DNA of 64,000 nucleotides from Catenovulum sp052056295 (lineage in GTDB: Bacteria; Pseudomonadota; Gammaproteobacteria; Enterobacterales; Alteromonadaceae), in NCBI RefSeq assembly GCF_052056295.1, contig NZ_CP182493.1, positions 3,286,001-3,350,000 on the forward strand, read 5' to 3'. Of the stretch, positions 8,959 to 16,968 are shown in pieces. The notes beneath the pieces are model-generated. The model saw nothing but the letters and a program-made list of their open reading frames with translations. It was not told the origin of the DNA and made no database searches. A program made the translations under genes and the position numbers. Position 1 is the first letter of the stretch, and every line of letters starts with the position of its first letter.

Positions 8959-9569
8959 ACGATATAACGTTAACTGAAGATCAAAGAGACTGTTTACAAG
9001 AGTTGATAAATGTTGCAATGGGCCAAGCCAGTGACAAGCTAGCGCGTTACTTGCAGACTTTTGTGCATTTACAAGTACCTTATATAGAGCTAATTGATTC
9101 AACTGTATTACCTGAACGTTTTGCCGAAACTTACGCAGAAGAAGGTGTATCTCTGGTAAGCCAAGGTTTTTATGGTGAAAAAGGTATTTTGGGTGAGTCA
9201 TTACTGATCTACAAATCACACGATGCGCATGGTATAGCTGAAATACTAGGTTATGAACCAGATGATGTGTCTGAAGTTGAACAACTGACTGACATCAGCT
9301 CTATTTTAACCACGACTTTTTTAAATGGTTTGGCTGAACAAATAGACAATCAGCTTGCGTATAGCGCACCAAGAGTGGTTTCTTCGATGGAAACGCCTTT
9401 AGAGCAGCATTTACAACAGTTGTCGTTTAACTGGGATTTAGCCCTCAAGGTGGATATCAGTTATCAAGTGGTAGATTTCTCGTTTAATTGTGACATGGTG
9501 TTATTGATACCAGGTGAAGCGATTAAAAATATTCAGAAAGTGTTAGATCAAATCTTAGACGAGTTTTAA
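8955..9569 (+). CDS. CheC-family CheY-P phosphatase-like protein
   Basis: A 204-aa protein with the CheC fold signatures. The first active-site helix is in DCLQELINVAMGQASDKLA (E..N spacing as in CheC D/S-x3-E-x2-N) and a second repeat is in LTDISSILTTTFLNGLAEQIDN. CheC proteins dephosphorylate CheY-like receivers. It is encoded between a lone receiver and a GGDEF enzyme with overlapping or near-overlapping ends. This suggests local tuning of that receiver rather than control of the main CheY, which in this genome has CheZ. The partner assignment is inference. Confidence 0.82.
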   Translation: MNDITLTEDQRDCLQELINVAMGQASDKLARYLQTFVHLQVPYIELIDSTVLPERFAETYAEEGVSLVSQGFYGEKGILGESLLIYKSHDAHGIAEILGYEPDDVSEVEQLTDISSILTTTFLNGLAEQIDNQLAYSAPRVVSSMETPLEQHLQQLSFNWDLALKVDISYQVVDFSFNCDMVLLIPGEAIKNIQKVLDQILDEF

Positions 9570-9571
9570 TT

Positions 9572-10513
9572 TTGGATGTAGCAGCGGTTCAATCACAATT
9601 AATCGAAAGAATTAATTCGGGTGTGCTGGTTGTAGACCAAAATTGCTGCTTGTTGTACTTCAATCGATTTATGGAATCGCATAGTCTGTTACAAGCCAGT
9701 GAAGTAATAGGCAAAACCCTTTTTGATATCTTCCCTGATGCGCCGCAGCGTTGGTTACAACGTAAAATTCAAAGTGTATTTATGCTCAACACACCTGCGT
9801 TTAGTTCGTGGGAGCAACGCCAATTCGTTTTTAAAATGCGCCACGCTCGGCCGGTAACCACCAGCAGTGAATATATGGCACAAAATATCACCTTTATCCC
9901 AATTTGTAGTGACGGCCAAAGTGAGCCTGACAAAGTTGGTATAATTGTCGAAGATATGACGGATGTTTTTTTCTATCAACAAAAGCTCAAAGACACTTTA
10001 AAAGAATTAGAAGAAGTTAGCCGCACTGATGGTTTAACTAAAGTGAGTAATCGCAGATATTGGGAAGAGCGATTTCGCATTGAATTTGAAACCGCTCAGC
10101 GGTATGAACATGATTTATCCTTAATCATGTTTGATTTGGATAAATTTAAACGCATCAATGACGAATACGGTCATCAAGCGGGTGATTTAGTTTTAGTTAA
10201 AGCAACTGAGTTGGTTCAGCAAATTTTGCGTAAAGGCGATTTATTAGGCCGGTATGGTGGCGAAGAGTTCGGCATTATATTGCCAAATACAGCTGAAAAG
10301 GGTGCTTTCGAATTAGCTGAGCGCATTCGCAGTCAATTTTCATTATTAACCATGCAGCATGATAACCGTAGTATTAATGCGACTATGAGTATGGGCATTT
10401 GCCAATTTGATAGCAGGTTCACTCGATTTGAAGACATGGTTACGCGCGCTGATTTAGCCTTGTATCAATCGAAAAGAGAAGGCCGCAACCAAGTTACTAT
10501 ATATCAGGCGTGA
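9572..10513 (+). CDS. PAS-GGDEF diguanylate cyclase
   Basis: A 313-aa cytosolic c-di-GMP synthase. The N-terminal PAS-like domain (about 5-125) has SGVLVVDQNCCLLYFNRF and a later FIPI strand. A coiled linker leads to the GGDEF domain (about 150-310): RTDGLTKVSNRRYWEERF, DLDKFKRINDEYGHQAGD and the active loop RYGGEEFG (GGEEF variant, active type). An intact I-site RKGD lies five residues before it, so product inhibition is expected. No in-frame ATG lies near the start; TTG at 9572, three bases after the CheC stop, fits the operon layout. It is the probable output of the receiver-CheC pair. Confidence 0.88.
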   Translation: MDVAAVQSQLIERINSGVLVVDQNCCLLYFNRFMESHSLLQASEVIGKTLFDIFPDAPQRWLQRKIQSVFMLNTPAFSSWEQRQFVFKMRHARPVTTSSEYMAQNITFIPICSDGQSEPDKVGIIVEDMTDVFFYQQKLKDTLKELEEVSRTDGLTKVSNRRYWEERFRIEFETAQRYEHDLSLIMFDLDKFKRINDEYGHQAGDLVLVKATELVQQILRKGDLLGRYGGEEFGIILPNTAEKGAFELAERIRSQFSLLTMQHDNRSINATMSMGICQFDSRFTRFEDMVTRADLALYQSKREGRNQVTIYQA

Positions 10514-10587
10514 AATTTGTGTGAATACTGTGCAATCGCTTAAATATTGATTGACAGACAGCGGCAGATCAGGCACAGTTTCGCCCC

Positions 10588-10644
10588 ATGAAAAAATGCG
10601 CAATTAACACCATTACCGTCATTACAACCATTACCTTTATTTAA
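10588..10644 (+). CDS. thrL: thr operon leader peptide
   Basis: An 18-codon reading frame, too short for ordinary gene finding: M-K-K-C-A-I-N-T-I-T-V-I-T-T-I-T-F-I-stop. It contains five Thr and five Ile codons in twelve, the classic composition of a thrABC attenuation leader, since charged tRNA-Thr and tRNA-Ile levels both decide ribosome stalling. The stop lies just before the antiterminator strand. A plausible promoter is TTGTGT (10517-10522) and TTAAAT (10540-10545) with 17-bp spacing, unproven. The ribosome site is weak. Confidence 0.85.
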   Translation: MKKCAINTITVITTITFI

Positions 10645-10649
10645 GGGGT

Positions 10650-10701
10650 GGTCGCTGGCTGTTGCGCTAAAGAAATCGAATCAATGCAAAAGCCCGTGAC
10701 C
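10650..10701 (+). promoter_or_regulatory. antiterminator pairing of the thr attenuator
   Basis: Bases 10650-10660 (GGTCGCTGGCT) can pair with 10691-10701 (AGCCCGTGACC): 9 Watson-Crick pairs plus one G-U of 11. The second strand is the 5' arm of the terminator, so the two structures exclude each other. The first strand starts 5 bases after the thrL stop, so a ribosome that finishes the leader would cover it, while one stalled at Thr/Ile codons would leave it free. This is the expected logic of transcription attenuation. Confidence 0.7.
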
Positions 10702-10722
10702 CAAAAGGTCACGGGCTTTTTT
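10691..10722 (+). terminator. thr attenuator terminator
   Basis: Intrinsic terminator: AGCCCGTGACC (10691-10701), 5-base loop, GGTCACGGGCT (10707-10717), then a run of T to 10722. The 11-bp GC-rich perfect stem lies between thrL and thrA, 26 bp before the thrA start, so it acts as the attenuator rather than an operon end. Confidence 0.93.
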
Positions 10723-10748
10723 GTCTGAAAGATAGGGTAAAAAAATAC

Positions 10749-13208
10749 ATGCAAGTATTAAAGTTTGGTGGTTCATCATTAGCGGACGCACAACGCTACA
10801 AAGTAGTACGTGATATCGTCCTAGATAAACAAAAATCAGCTAACACAGCTGTGGTCTTGTCTGCACCTAAAGGTGTTACAAATAATTTAGTTGCTTTAGT
10901 CGACGCTGCAATTGCAGGTTTGCCAACGACAGATTTAATGGCGCAACTAGAAAACACCATTCATTCAATTATTAACGATTTAACCGCTGAATACCCTAAC
11001 TATGACAAAGCTCATGTTGCGGGTATAGCTGCAGAAAAATTCACTTTTTTAGCCAACAGATTAAAAGGTATTAGCTTATTGGGCGAATGTCCTGATTCAG
11101 TTAATGCGAGCATTATTTGTTTAGGCGAATTTATCAGTGTGGAAATTTTTGCAGCACTTGTGCGTGTTAGTGATGTACAAGCAACGGTAATTAACCCAAC
11201 TAAATTGATTGTTGCGCACGGTGGATTTTTAGAATCACAAGCTGATATTGAAGCAAGCCGTAAATTGTTTGCCGCGTCACCATTACCACAAACTGGTGTT
11301 TGGGTGATGCCAGGTTTTTGTGCTCAAAATGCAGCTGGCGAGTTAGTGACTTTGGGTCGCAATGGTTCAGACTATAGTGCGGCGATTTTAGCAGCTTGTA
11401 TTGATGCTGAAGTCTGTGAAATTTGGACAGACGTGGATGGTGTATATAACGCTGATCCTAACAAAGTATACAATGCGCAATTAGTTGAGCAGTTGTCTTA
11501 TCAAGAGGCGATGGAGTTATCTTATTTTGGTGCTAAAGTCTTGCATCCAAAAACCATTGGCCCAATTGCCCAATATCACATTCCATGTCGTATCCGTAAC
11601 ACGTTAAACCCAGTTGCACCAGGTACTTTAATTACTAATGAAAGCACTGACGGCGACCATGTGGTTAAAGGTATTTCAACCTTAAACGACGTAACTATGG
11701 TTAACGTTGCTGGCCCAGGTATGAAAGGTATGGTTGGCATGGCGAGCCGTATTTTTGATGCAATTTCTCGAGCTAAAATTTCAGTTGTATTAATTACCCA
11801 ATCTTCTTCTGAATATAGCATTAGTTTTTGTATTCATTCGTCAGACTCAAGCCGTGCACAAGACGTGTTAGAGCAAGAATTCGAATTAGAATTATCTAAC
11901 CAATTATTAGAGCCAATTGAATTCCGTGACCATTTGTCTGTTGTATCAATTGTTGGTGATGGCATGCGTATGCATAAAGGCATTGCAGCTAAGTTTTTTG
12001 CATCACTTTCTCAAACCAATGTAAATATTGTCGCGATTGCTCAAGGCTCTTCTGAGCGCTCAATTTCAGCTGTTATCGAAGGTAAAAAAGCGCAAGATGC
12101 AATTAAAGTAACGCATCAAAACTTCTTTACTAATTTACATGTTATCGATGCATTCATGGTTGGTTGTGGCACTGTCGGTAAAGCGCTTATTCAGCAGCTG
12201 ACTAAACAGCAACCTATCTTAAAAGCGCGCAATATCAGCTTACAAGTTTATGGCATTGCCAACAGTCGCAAAATGGCGGTTGATAATGCAGGTTTAAATT
12301 TAGCTGAATGGGAACAAGCATTAGAAAACGGCCAAAGTAAATTTACCCTTGAAAACTTAAAACGTTTTGTTTCAGATAATCATTTAATCAATCCAGTGAT
12401 TATTGACTGTACCAGTAATGAAAGTATTGCTGACCAATATGCTGATTTCTTAGCTGCTGGTTTCCACGTAGTTACACCAAACAAAAAAGCCAATACTTCA
12501 AGTATGGCGTTTTATCACCAAATTCGTGAAGCTGCAGCTGAAACCAATCGTCGTTTCTTATACGAAACTAACGTAGGTGCAGGTTTGCCAGTTATTGATA
12601 CTTTGCAAAGTTTAATCAGTGCAGGTGATGAATTAATTGGTTTCCAAGGTATTTTGTCTGGCTCATTGTCATTTATCTTCGGTAAATTAGACGAAGGTAT
12701 GAGCTTGTCACAAGCAACCGCAATTGCACGTGATAATGGCTTTACAGAACCTGATCCGCGTGATGATTTAAGTGGTATGGACGTTGCACGTAAATTATTA
12801 ATTATGGCGCGTGAAGCTGGCATGGAAATGGAGTTATCGGATATTGACGTTGAGTCAGTATTACCAGCTGACTTTAACGCTGATGGTTCTATTGACGAGT
12901 TTATGACTAACTTGCCAAAAGCGGATGCGCATTACCAAGCATTAATTGAGTCGGCTAAAGAAAAAGGCCAAGTATTGCGTTACGTTGGTATTATCGAAGA
13001 TGGCAAATGTCGTTGTAGTATTCAAGCAGTAGGTGCAGAGCACCCACTTTATGCAATTAAAGACGGTGAAAATGCATTAGCAATTCACAGCTTGTATTAT
13101 CAACCAATTCCGTTAGTTATCCGTGGTTATGGTGCGGGTGCTGATGTAACAGCCGCTGGTGTATTCGCAGACTTAATGCGTACTATGCCGTGGAAACGTG
13201 AAGTTTAA
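10749..13208 (+). CDS. thrA: bifunctional aspartokinase I / homoserine dehydrogenase I
   Basis: An 819-aa fusion enzyme, the length of E. coli ThrA. It phosphorylates aspartate and later reduces aspartate semialdehyde to homoserine. The aspartokinase part starts KFGGSSLADAQRY and contains GRNGSDYSAAILAA and the WTDVDGVYNADP segment. Two ACT-like regulatory regions follow (ISVVLITQSSSEYSISF, VNIVAIAQGSSERSISA; residues about 330-450), giving threonine feedback. The dehydrogenase part begins FMVGCGTVGKALIQQL and includes TPNKKAN, YETNVGAGLPVI and LSGSLSFIFGKLDEG. It starts at the ATG at 10749 after AGGGTAAA and is controlled by the upstream attenuator. Confidence 0.97.
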   Translation: MQVLKFGGSSLADAQRYKVVRDIVLDKQKSANTAVVLSAPKGVTNNLVALVDAAIAGLPTTDLMAQLENTIHSIINDLTAEYPNYDKAHVAGIAAEKFTFLANRLKGISLLGECPDSVNASIICLGEFISVEIFAALVRVSDVQATVINPTKLIVAHGGFLESQADIEASRKLFAASPLPQTGVWVMPGFCAQNAAGELVTLGRNGSDYSAAILAACIDAEVCEIWTDVDGVYNADPNKVYNAQLVEQLSYQEAMELSYFGAKVLHPKTIGPIAQYHIPCRIRNTLNPVAPGTLITNESTDGDHVVKGISTLNDVTMVNVAGPGMKGMVGMASRIFDAISRAKISVVLITQSSSEYSISFCIHSSDSSRAQDVLEQEFELELSNQLLEPIEFRDHLSVVSIVGDGMRMHKGIAAKFFASLSQTNVNIVAIAQGSSERSISAVIEGKKAQDAIKVTHQNFFTNLHVIDAFMVGCGTVGKALIQQLTKQQPILKARNISLQVYGIANSRKMAVDNAGLNLAEWEQALENGQSKFTLENLKRFVSDNHLINPVIIDCTSNESIADQYADFLAAGFHVVTPNKKANTSSMAFYHQIREAAAETNRRFLYETNVGAGLPVIDTLQSLISAGDELIGFQGILSGSLSFIFGKLDEGMSLSQATAIARDNGFTEPDPRDDLSGMDVARKLLIMAREAGMEMELSDIDVESVLPADFNADGSIDEFMTNLPKADAHYQALIESAKEKGQVLRYVGIIEDGKCRCSIQAVGAEHPLYAIKDGENALAIHSLYYQPIPLVIRGYGAGADVTAAGVFADLMRTMPWKREV

Positions 13209-13220
13209 TTGAGGTTGATT

Positions 13221-14174
13221 ATGTCTGTAACTGCTTATGCACCAGCTTCTACCGGTAATGTCAGCTTAGGTTTTGATATTTTAGGTTTAGCGTTAAAACC
13301 TATTGATGGCAGCTTATTGGGCGACAGAGTGACTGTTGTTCAAGAACAAGAGTCGTTTAGTTTGACCAACGCCGGCCGCTTTGCGCATAAATTGCCAAGC
13401 GACGCGACACAAAACATAGTTTACGATTGTTTTTTAGGTTTTAAAGCAGCACTGGCTGACTTAGGTATTGACGTTCGCCCAGTTGAAATGGTGTTAGAAA
13501 AGAATTTACCAATCGGCAGTGGTTTAGGCTCATCGGCTAGCTCTATAGTAGCTGCACTTGCTGCACTGAATGGTTTTTATGGTAATCCGTTAAACCAAGA
13601 GCAATTGCTTAGATTAATGGGCAAATTAGAAGGTCAAATCAGTGGTAGCATTCACTATGATAATGTAGCGCCTTGTTATTTAGGTGGTTTGCAGTTAATG
13701 GTTGAATCAGACGAGCAAATTAGCTTGTCGTTACCTGTATTTGACGACTGGTATTGGGTAATTTGTTATTCAGGTGCAAGTGTTTCTACGGCCGCTGCAC
13801 GTGAAATTTTACCAAAAGAGTACGACCGTGCGACTACAATTAATTTTGGTCGCCAACTTGCCGTATTTGTTGATGCTTTGCATAGAAAAGACAAAGTACT
13901 TGCAGCGCAAATGATGCAAGACGTTATTGCAGAGCCTTATCGTAAATCTTTATTACAGAACTTTGATGCAGGCCGCTCGTTTGCTGAAGAGCAAGGTGCT
14001 TTGGCATTTGGTATTTCAGGTTCTGGGCCAACTGTGTTTGCTGCGGTTGAATCGTTAGAAGCAGCAGAAGCGATTAAACAATGGTTGGTTGATAACTATA
14101 TTCAGAATGAAGATGGGTTTGCCCACGTATGCCAGGTTGATGGTCAAGGCACCCAGGTTTCAGAGGACGTATAA
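13221..14174 (+). CDS. thrB: homoserine kinase
   Basis: A 317-aa GHMP-family kinase that phosphorylates homoserine for threonine synthesis. The N-terminal AYAPASTGNVSLGFDILGLA, the ATP loop LPIGSGLGSSASSIVAALAAL and the C-terminal GISGSGPTVFA are all diagnostic. The ATG at 13221 follows GAGGTTGATT; a TTG at 13209 directly after thrA is in frame, but the family begins with MSVTAYAPA. It lies between thrA and thrC with no promoter space. Confidence 0.96.
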   Translation: MSVTAYAPASTGNVSLGFDILGLALKPIDGSLLGDRVTVVQEQESFSLTNAGRFAHKLPSDATQNIVYDCFLGFKAALADLGIDVRPVEMVLEKNLPIGSGLGSSASSIVAALAALNGFYGNPLNQEQLLRLMGKLEGQISGSIHYDNVAPCYLGGLQLMVESDEQISLSLPVFDDWYWVICYSGASVSTAAAREILPKEYDRATTINFGRQLAVFVDALHRKDKVLAAQMMQDVIAEPYRKSLLQNFDAGRSFAEEQGALAFGISGSGPTVFAAVESLEAAEAIKQWLVDNYIQNEDGFAHVCQVDGQGTQVSEDV

Positions 14175-15461
14175 GTGGAATTAGTAAACTTAAAAGACGC
14201 AACTGAAGTTGTTAGTTTTTCACAAGCTGTAAAACAAGGTTTGGGCCGTAACCAAGGTTTGTTTTTCCCTAAATCTATCCCGGCTTTAGGCGATGTAGAT
14301 GCTTTATTAGAAATGCCTTTTCAACAGCGTAGTGTTGAAATTTTAAATGCATTAATTGGCGATGAGTTAGGCCGAGACACGGTTGAAACTTTGGTGACCA
14401 ACGCATTTCAATTTACTGCGCCGTTAGCACACGTTAAAGACAATGTGCATTCACTAGAGCTTTTCCATGGCCCAACATTAGCGTTTAAAGATTTTGGTGC
14501 GCGTTTCTTAGCTCAATGTTTAGCGCATTTAACCGGTGAAGGTGAGCCAATTACAATTTTAACTGCAACCTCTGGTGATACAGGTGCGGCAGTTGCACAT
14601 GCTTTCCATGGTTTGGCTAACATTAATGTGGTTATCTTGTACCCTAAAGGTATGGTGAGCCCACTGCAGGAAAAACAATTTTCAACTTTAGGTGATAACA
14701 TCTTAACTGTTGAAGTTGATGGCCCATTTGATGATTGCCAAGCATTAGTCAAACAAGCTTTCGACGATAAAGATGTACGTGAGCAATTGCATTTAAATTC
14801 AGCAAACTCAATTAATATTGCACGTTTGTTAGCACAAGTATGTTATTACTTTGAAGCATTAGCTCAGTTACCAGCTGAAGATCGCGCGAAAGCGGTTATC
14901 TCTGTACCTAGTGGTAACTTTGGTAACTTAGCTGCGGCTATGATTGCTAAAACCATGGGTTTACCAATTAAGCGTTTTGTCGCTTCTACCAATGCCAATG
15001 ACACTGTACCTCGTTATTTGTTGTCTGGTTTATGGGAGCCAAAGAAAACTGTACCAACTATGTCGAATGCTATGGACATTAGTTCACCAAACAACTGGCC
15101 ACGAATCGAAGCTATGATTGAGCAAGGCATTGTTGATAAAGCTTTGTTATCTGCTGAGAGTGTTGATGAAGATTACACGCAAATTGGTGTTAAGCAGTTA
15201 AATGAATTGGGCTATTTAAGTGAGCCTCATGCAGCTGTTGCTTACAAAGCATTGAAGCGTCAGTTAGCCGATGATGAGGTTGGTATTTTCTTAGGTACTG
15301 CGCATCCTGCTAAGTTTAAAGAAACGGTTGAGAACATTTTGGGCACACCTGTAGCATTGCCAAAAGCTTTGGCTGATGTGGCGAATAAAGAAGTATTGTC
15401 TGATGCGTTAACCGCTGATTTTAGTAAGCTTAAAGAGTATATGTTTACTAAGTTAGGTTAA
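14175..15461 (+). CDS. thrC: threonine synthase
   Basis: A 428-aa PLP enzyme that converts O-phosphohomoserine to threonine. K105 in ELFHGPTLAFKDFGARFLAQ is the PLP lysine. The phosphate-binding and active-site loops appear as ATSGDTGAAVAHAFHG and VPSGNFGNLAAAMIAK. The GTG at 14175 abuts the thrB stop, with GAGGACG as ribosome site. It is the last gene of the operon and is followed by a strong terminator at 15537-15563. Confidence 0.97.
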   Translation: MELVNLKDATEVVSFSQAVKQGLGRNQGLFFPKSIPALGDVDALLEMPFQQRSVEILNALIGDELGRDTVETLVTNAFQFTAPLAHVKDNVHSLELFHGPTLAFKDFGARFLAQCLAHLTGEGEPITILTATSGDTGAAVAHAFHGLANINVVILYPKGMVSPLQEKQFSTLGDNILTVEVDGPFDDCQALVKQAFDDKDVREQLHLNSANSINIARLLAQVCYYFEALAQLPAEDRAKAVISVPSGNFGNLAAAMIAKTMGLPIKRFVASTNANDTVPRYLLSGLWEPKKTVPTMSNAMDISSPNNWPRIEAMIEQGIVDKALLSAESVDEDYTQIGVKQLNELGYLSEPHAAVAYKALKRQLADDEVGIFLGTAHPAKFKETVENILGTPVALPKALADVANKEVLSDALTADFSKLKEYMFTKLG

Positions 15462-15536
15462 TGGGTCCGTTATAAGAACTAAAACATAACTTTCGCTTGA
15501 AGTTATCGGTTTAGTGCTTAGTTGCCTTGTGATTTG

Positions 15537-15563
15537 AAAAATGCCCGAAAGGGCATTTTTTTT
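15537..15563 (+). terminator. thr operon terminator
   Basis: The hairpin is AAAAATGCCC, loop GAAA, GGGCATTTTT, running into eight T residues. It lies 75 bp after the thrC stop. The GAAA tetraloop and U-tract make it a convincing intrinsic terminator, marking the end of thrABC before a repeat-filled gap. Confidence 0.93.
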
Positions 15564-15584
15564 AGGTGCTGATTGTAAGGTTAG

Positions 15585-15723
15585 GTGCAGATTTGCATAA
15601 CTCCTAGAGCATAATTTTCGGAAAGACGCGGTGAATACTTCCATGTACGCTTCGCTTTTTCATCCCTGAAAAAGAGACTTTCCTCTAAATTATTGCTCTA
15701 GTATTTATGCAAATAGCCTGCAC
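15585..15723. repeat. palindromic intergenic element, subtype D
   Basis: About 139 bp with long imperfect inverted ends (left GTGCAG..TTGCATAA..CTAGAGC; right arm complementary, ending 15723). The arm pairing continues to GGAAAG/CTTTCC. Inside lies the shared core: hairpin 1 TACTTCCATGTA (15636-15647) and hairpin 2 at 15655-15674 (arms CTTTTTCA and TGAAAAAG, loop TCCC), separated by CGCTTCG. The GGA strand is minus. No coding sequence. It is the first of four such elements filling the gap between thrC and ung. Confidence 0.8.
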
Positions 15724-15742
15724 TTGAGTTAATGGGAACTTT

Positions 15743-15850
15743 GAAGGTAAATAAATATTTCGAACAAAAACGCTGCGAGTCCATCCATGGAGCGCTCTCA
15801 TAAAATATCCCTATTTTATGAAGTTTTGTTCGCAACACCTATTCACCTTC
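15743..15850. repeat. palindromic intergenic element, subtype A (copy A1)
   Basis: 108 bp with imperfect inverted ends (GAAGGTAAATAAATATTTCG... against ...CACCTATTCACCTTC). The core contains CGCTGCGAG, hairpin 1 TCCATCCATGGA (15780-15791), GCGCTC, and hairpin 2 at 15799-15820 with a 9-bp AT stem and TCCC loop. It is a near-identical direct repeat of A2; most differences are in the outer arms, which are more degraded here. GGA strand minus. Confidence 0.88.
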
Positions 15851-15945
15851 TTTAGGCCACTCTATTGCGGTTGATTCATGCTTTGTAACTTGGAGTTAGT
15901 ATTAATTTGCATAGCGGCGCTAGTGTTTTCTTGGCAGAGAACATC

Positions 15946-16053
15946 GAAGGTGAATAGGTATTTCGAACAAAAACGCTGCGAGTCCATCCATGGAACGCTC
16001 TCATAAAATATCCCTATTTTATGAAGTTTTGTTCGAAATACCTATTCACCTTC
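15946..16053. repeat. palindromic intergenic element, subtype A (copy A2)
   Basis: 108 bp with perfect 27-bp terminal inverted repeats (15946-15972 and 16027-16053; start GAAGGTGAATAGGTATTTCG). The core has CGCTGCGAG, hairpin 1 TCCATCCATGGA (15983-15994), ACGCTC and hairpin 2 at 16002-16023 (CATAAAATA / TATTTTATG, loop TCCC). The perfect long arms suggest that this copy is young or under selection for the structure. GGA strand minus. Confidence 0.9.
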
Positions 16054-16120
16054 TTAAAGCATCTTTATTGCGGCTGGTTGCAGGGTGAAAGATCTTGGAA
16101 GGGCAAACAACGAAGATCTA

Positions 16121-16232
16121 ATATAAGTCAGTGGATGATTAGGAGCAAAACTTCAAACGTCTTGGATGACGTTTGCGAGCGCACAAGGACGTGTTTACAG
16201 CGATTTTGCGATAATTATCCACTGGCTTATAT
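16121..16232. repeat. palindromic intergenic element, subtype C (copy C1)
   Basis: 112 bp with arms of about 30 bp (ATATAAGTCAGTGGATGATT... and the matching right arm ending 16232). The core is in the opposite orientation to D/A1/A2: a perfect 8-bp hairpin CAAACGTC-TTGGAT-GACGTTTG at 16154-16175, then GCGAGCG, hairpin CACAAGGACGTG (16182-16193) and TTTACAGCG. The GGA strand is plus, 65 bp before the ung start, so it may lie in an ung 5' leader. The whole span 15564-16296 has no gene. Confidence 0.82.
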
Positions 16233-16296
16233 GGCAATCGATTCCACTTGAGCAAGCAAGAACAAACTAAAGTATTTAAATAAATAGGTAGCGAAT

Positions 16297-16953
16297 ATGA
16301 ATTGGACTGATGTACTCGGTGAAGAAAAACAACAAACATATTTTCAACAGATTATGCAATTTGTCCAAAGCGAGCGTGATGCGGGCAAAATGGTTTACCC
16401 AGCACAAGAAGATGTTTTTAATGCTTTTAAAGTTACAGAGTTGGATCAAATAAAAGTTGTGATTTTAGGGCAAGACCCTTACCACGGGCCAAACCAAGCA
16501 CATGGTTTAAGCTTTTCGGTTTTACCCGGTATTAAAACACCACCATCGTTGGTGAATATGTACAAAGAGCTAGCAACTGATATAGAGGGTTTTCAAATTC
16601 CCCAGACAGGTTATTTATTACCTTGGGCCAAGCAGGGCGTATTTTTACTCAATACTGTATTAACAGTAGAAGAGGGTAAAGCGCATTCACACGCTAAATG
16701 TGGTTGGGAGTTATTTACCGATAAAGTGATCGCTGCAATTAACCAGCATACAGATAAAGTTGTGTTTATGCTGTGGGGCGCTCATGCGCAGAAAAAAGGC
16801 CAACAGATAGATAGAAACAAACATTTAGTCTTGACTGCCCCACATCCATCACCCCTATCGGCGCATAGGGGCTTTCTAGGCTGTCGCCACTTTAGCCAAG
16901 CTAATCATTATTTGCAGCAAAATAGTAAAACACCAATTGATTGGAATTTATAG
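16297..16953 (+). CDS. ung: uracil-DNA glycosylase
   Basis: Family 1 uracil-DNA glycosylase of 218 aa, removing uracil from DNA to start base excision repair. The water-activating motif is GQDPYHGPNQAHGLSFSV (catalytic Asp), and the Leu-intercalation loop is HPSPLSAHRGFLGCRHFSQAN with the catalytic His. Both are intact and the length is normal. The ATG at 16297 follows TAGGTAGCGA. It is preceded by a repeat-only gap and followed after 15 bp by a small zinc-ribbon membrane protein gene. Confidence 0.96.
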   Translation: MNWTDVLGEEKQQTYFQQIMQFVQSERDAGKMVYPAQEDVFNAFKVTELDQIKVVILGQDPYHGPNQAHGLSFSVLPGIKTPPSLVNMYKELATDIEGFQIPQTGYLLPWAKQGVFLLNTVLTVEEGKAHSHAKCGWELFTDKVIAAINQHTDKVVFMLWGAHAQKKGQQIDRNKHLVLTAPHPSPLSAHRGFLGCRHFSQANHYLQQNSKTPIDWNL

Positions 16954-16968
16954 CCGAAACTGTCATTT

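Noticed and set aside
15743..16053. Possible CRISPR array from direct repeats A1 and A2
   Set aside because: Only two units of 108 bp, each itself palindromic, with a single spacer of about 95 bp and no cas genes.
16021..16251. 76-codon plus-strand frame
   Set aside because: Runs through repeats A2 and C1; its length is explained by the palindromes, and no homology or ribosome site is seen.
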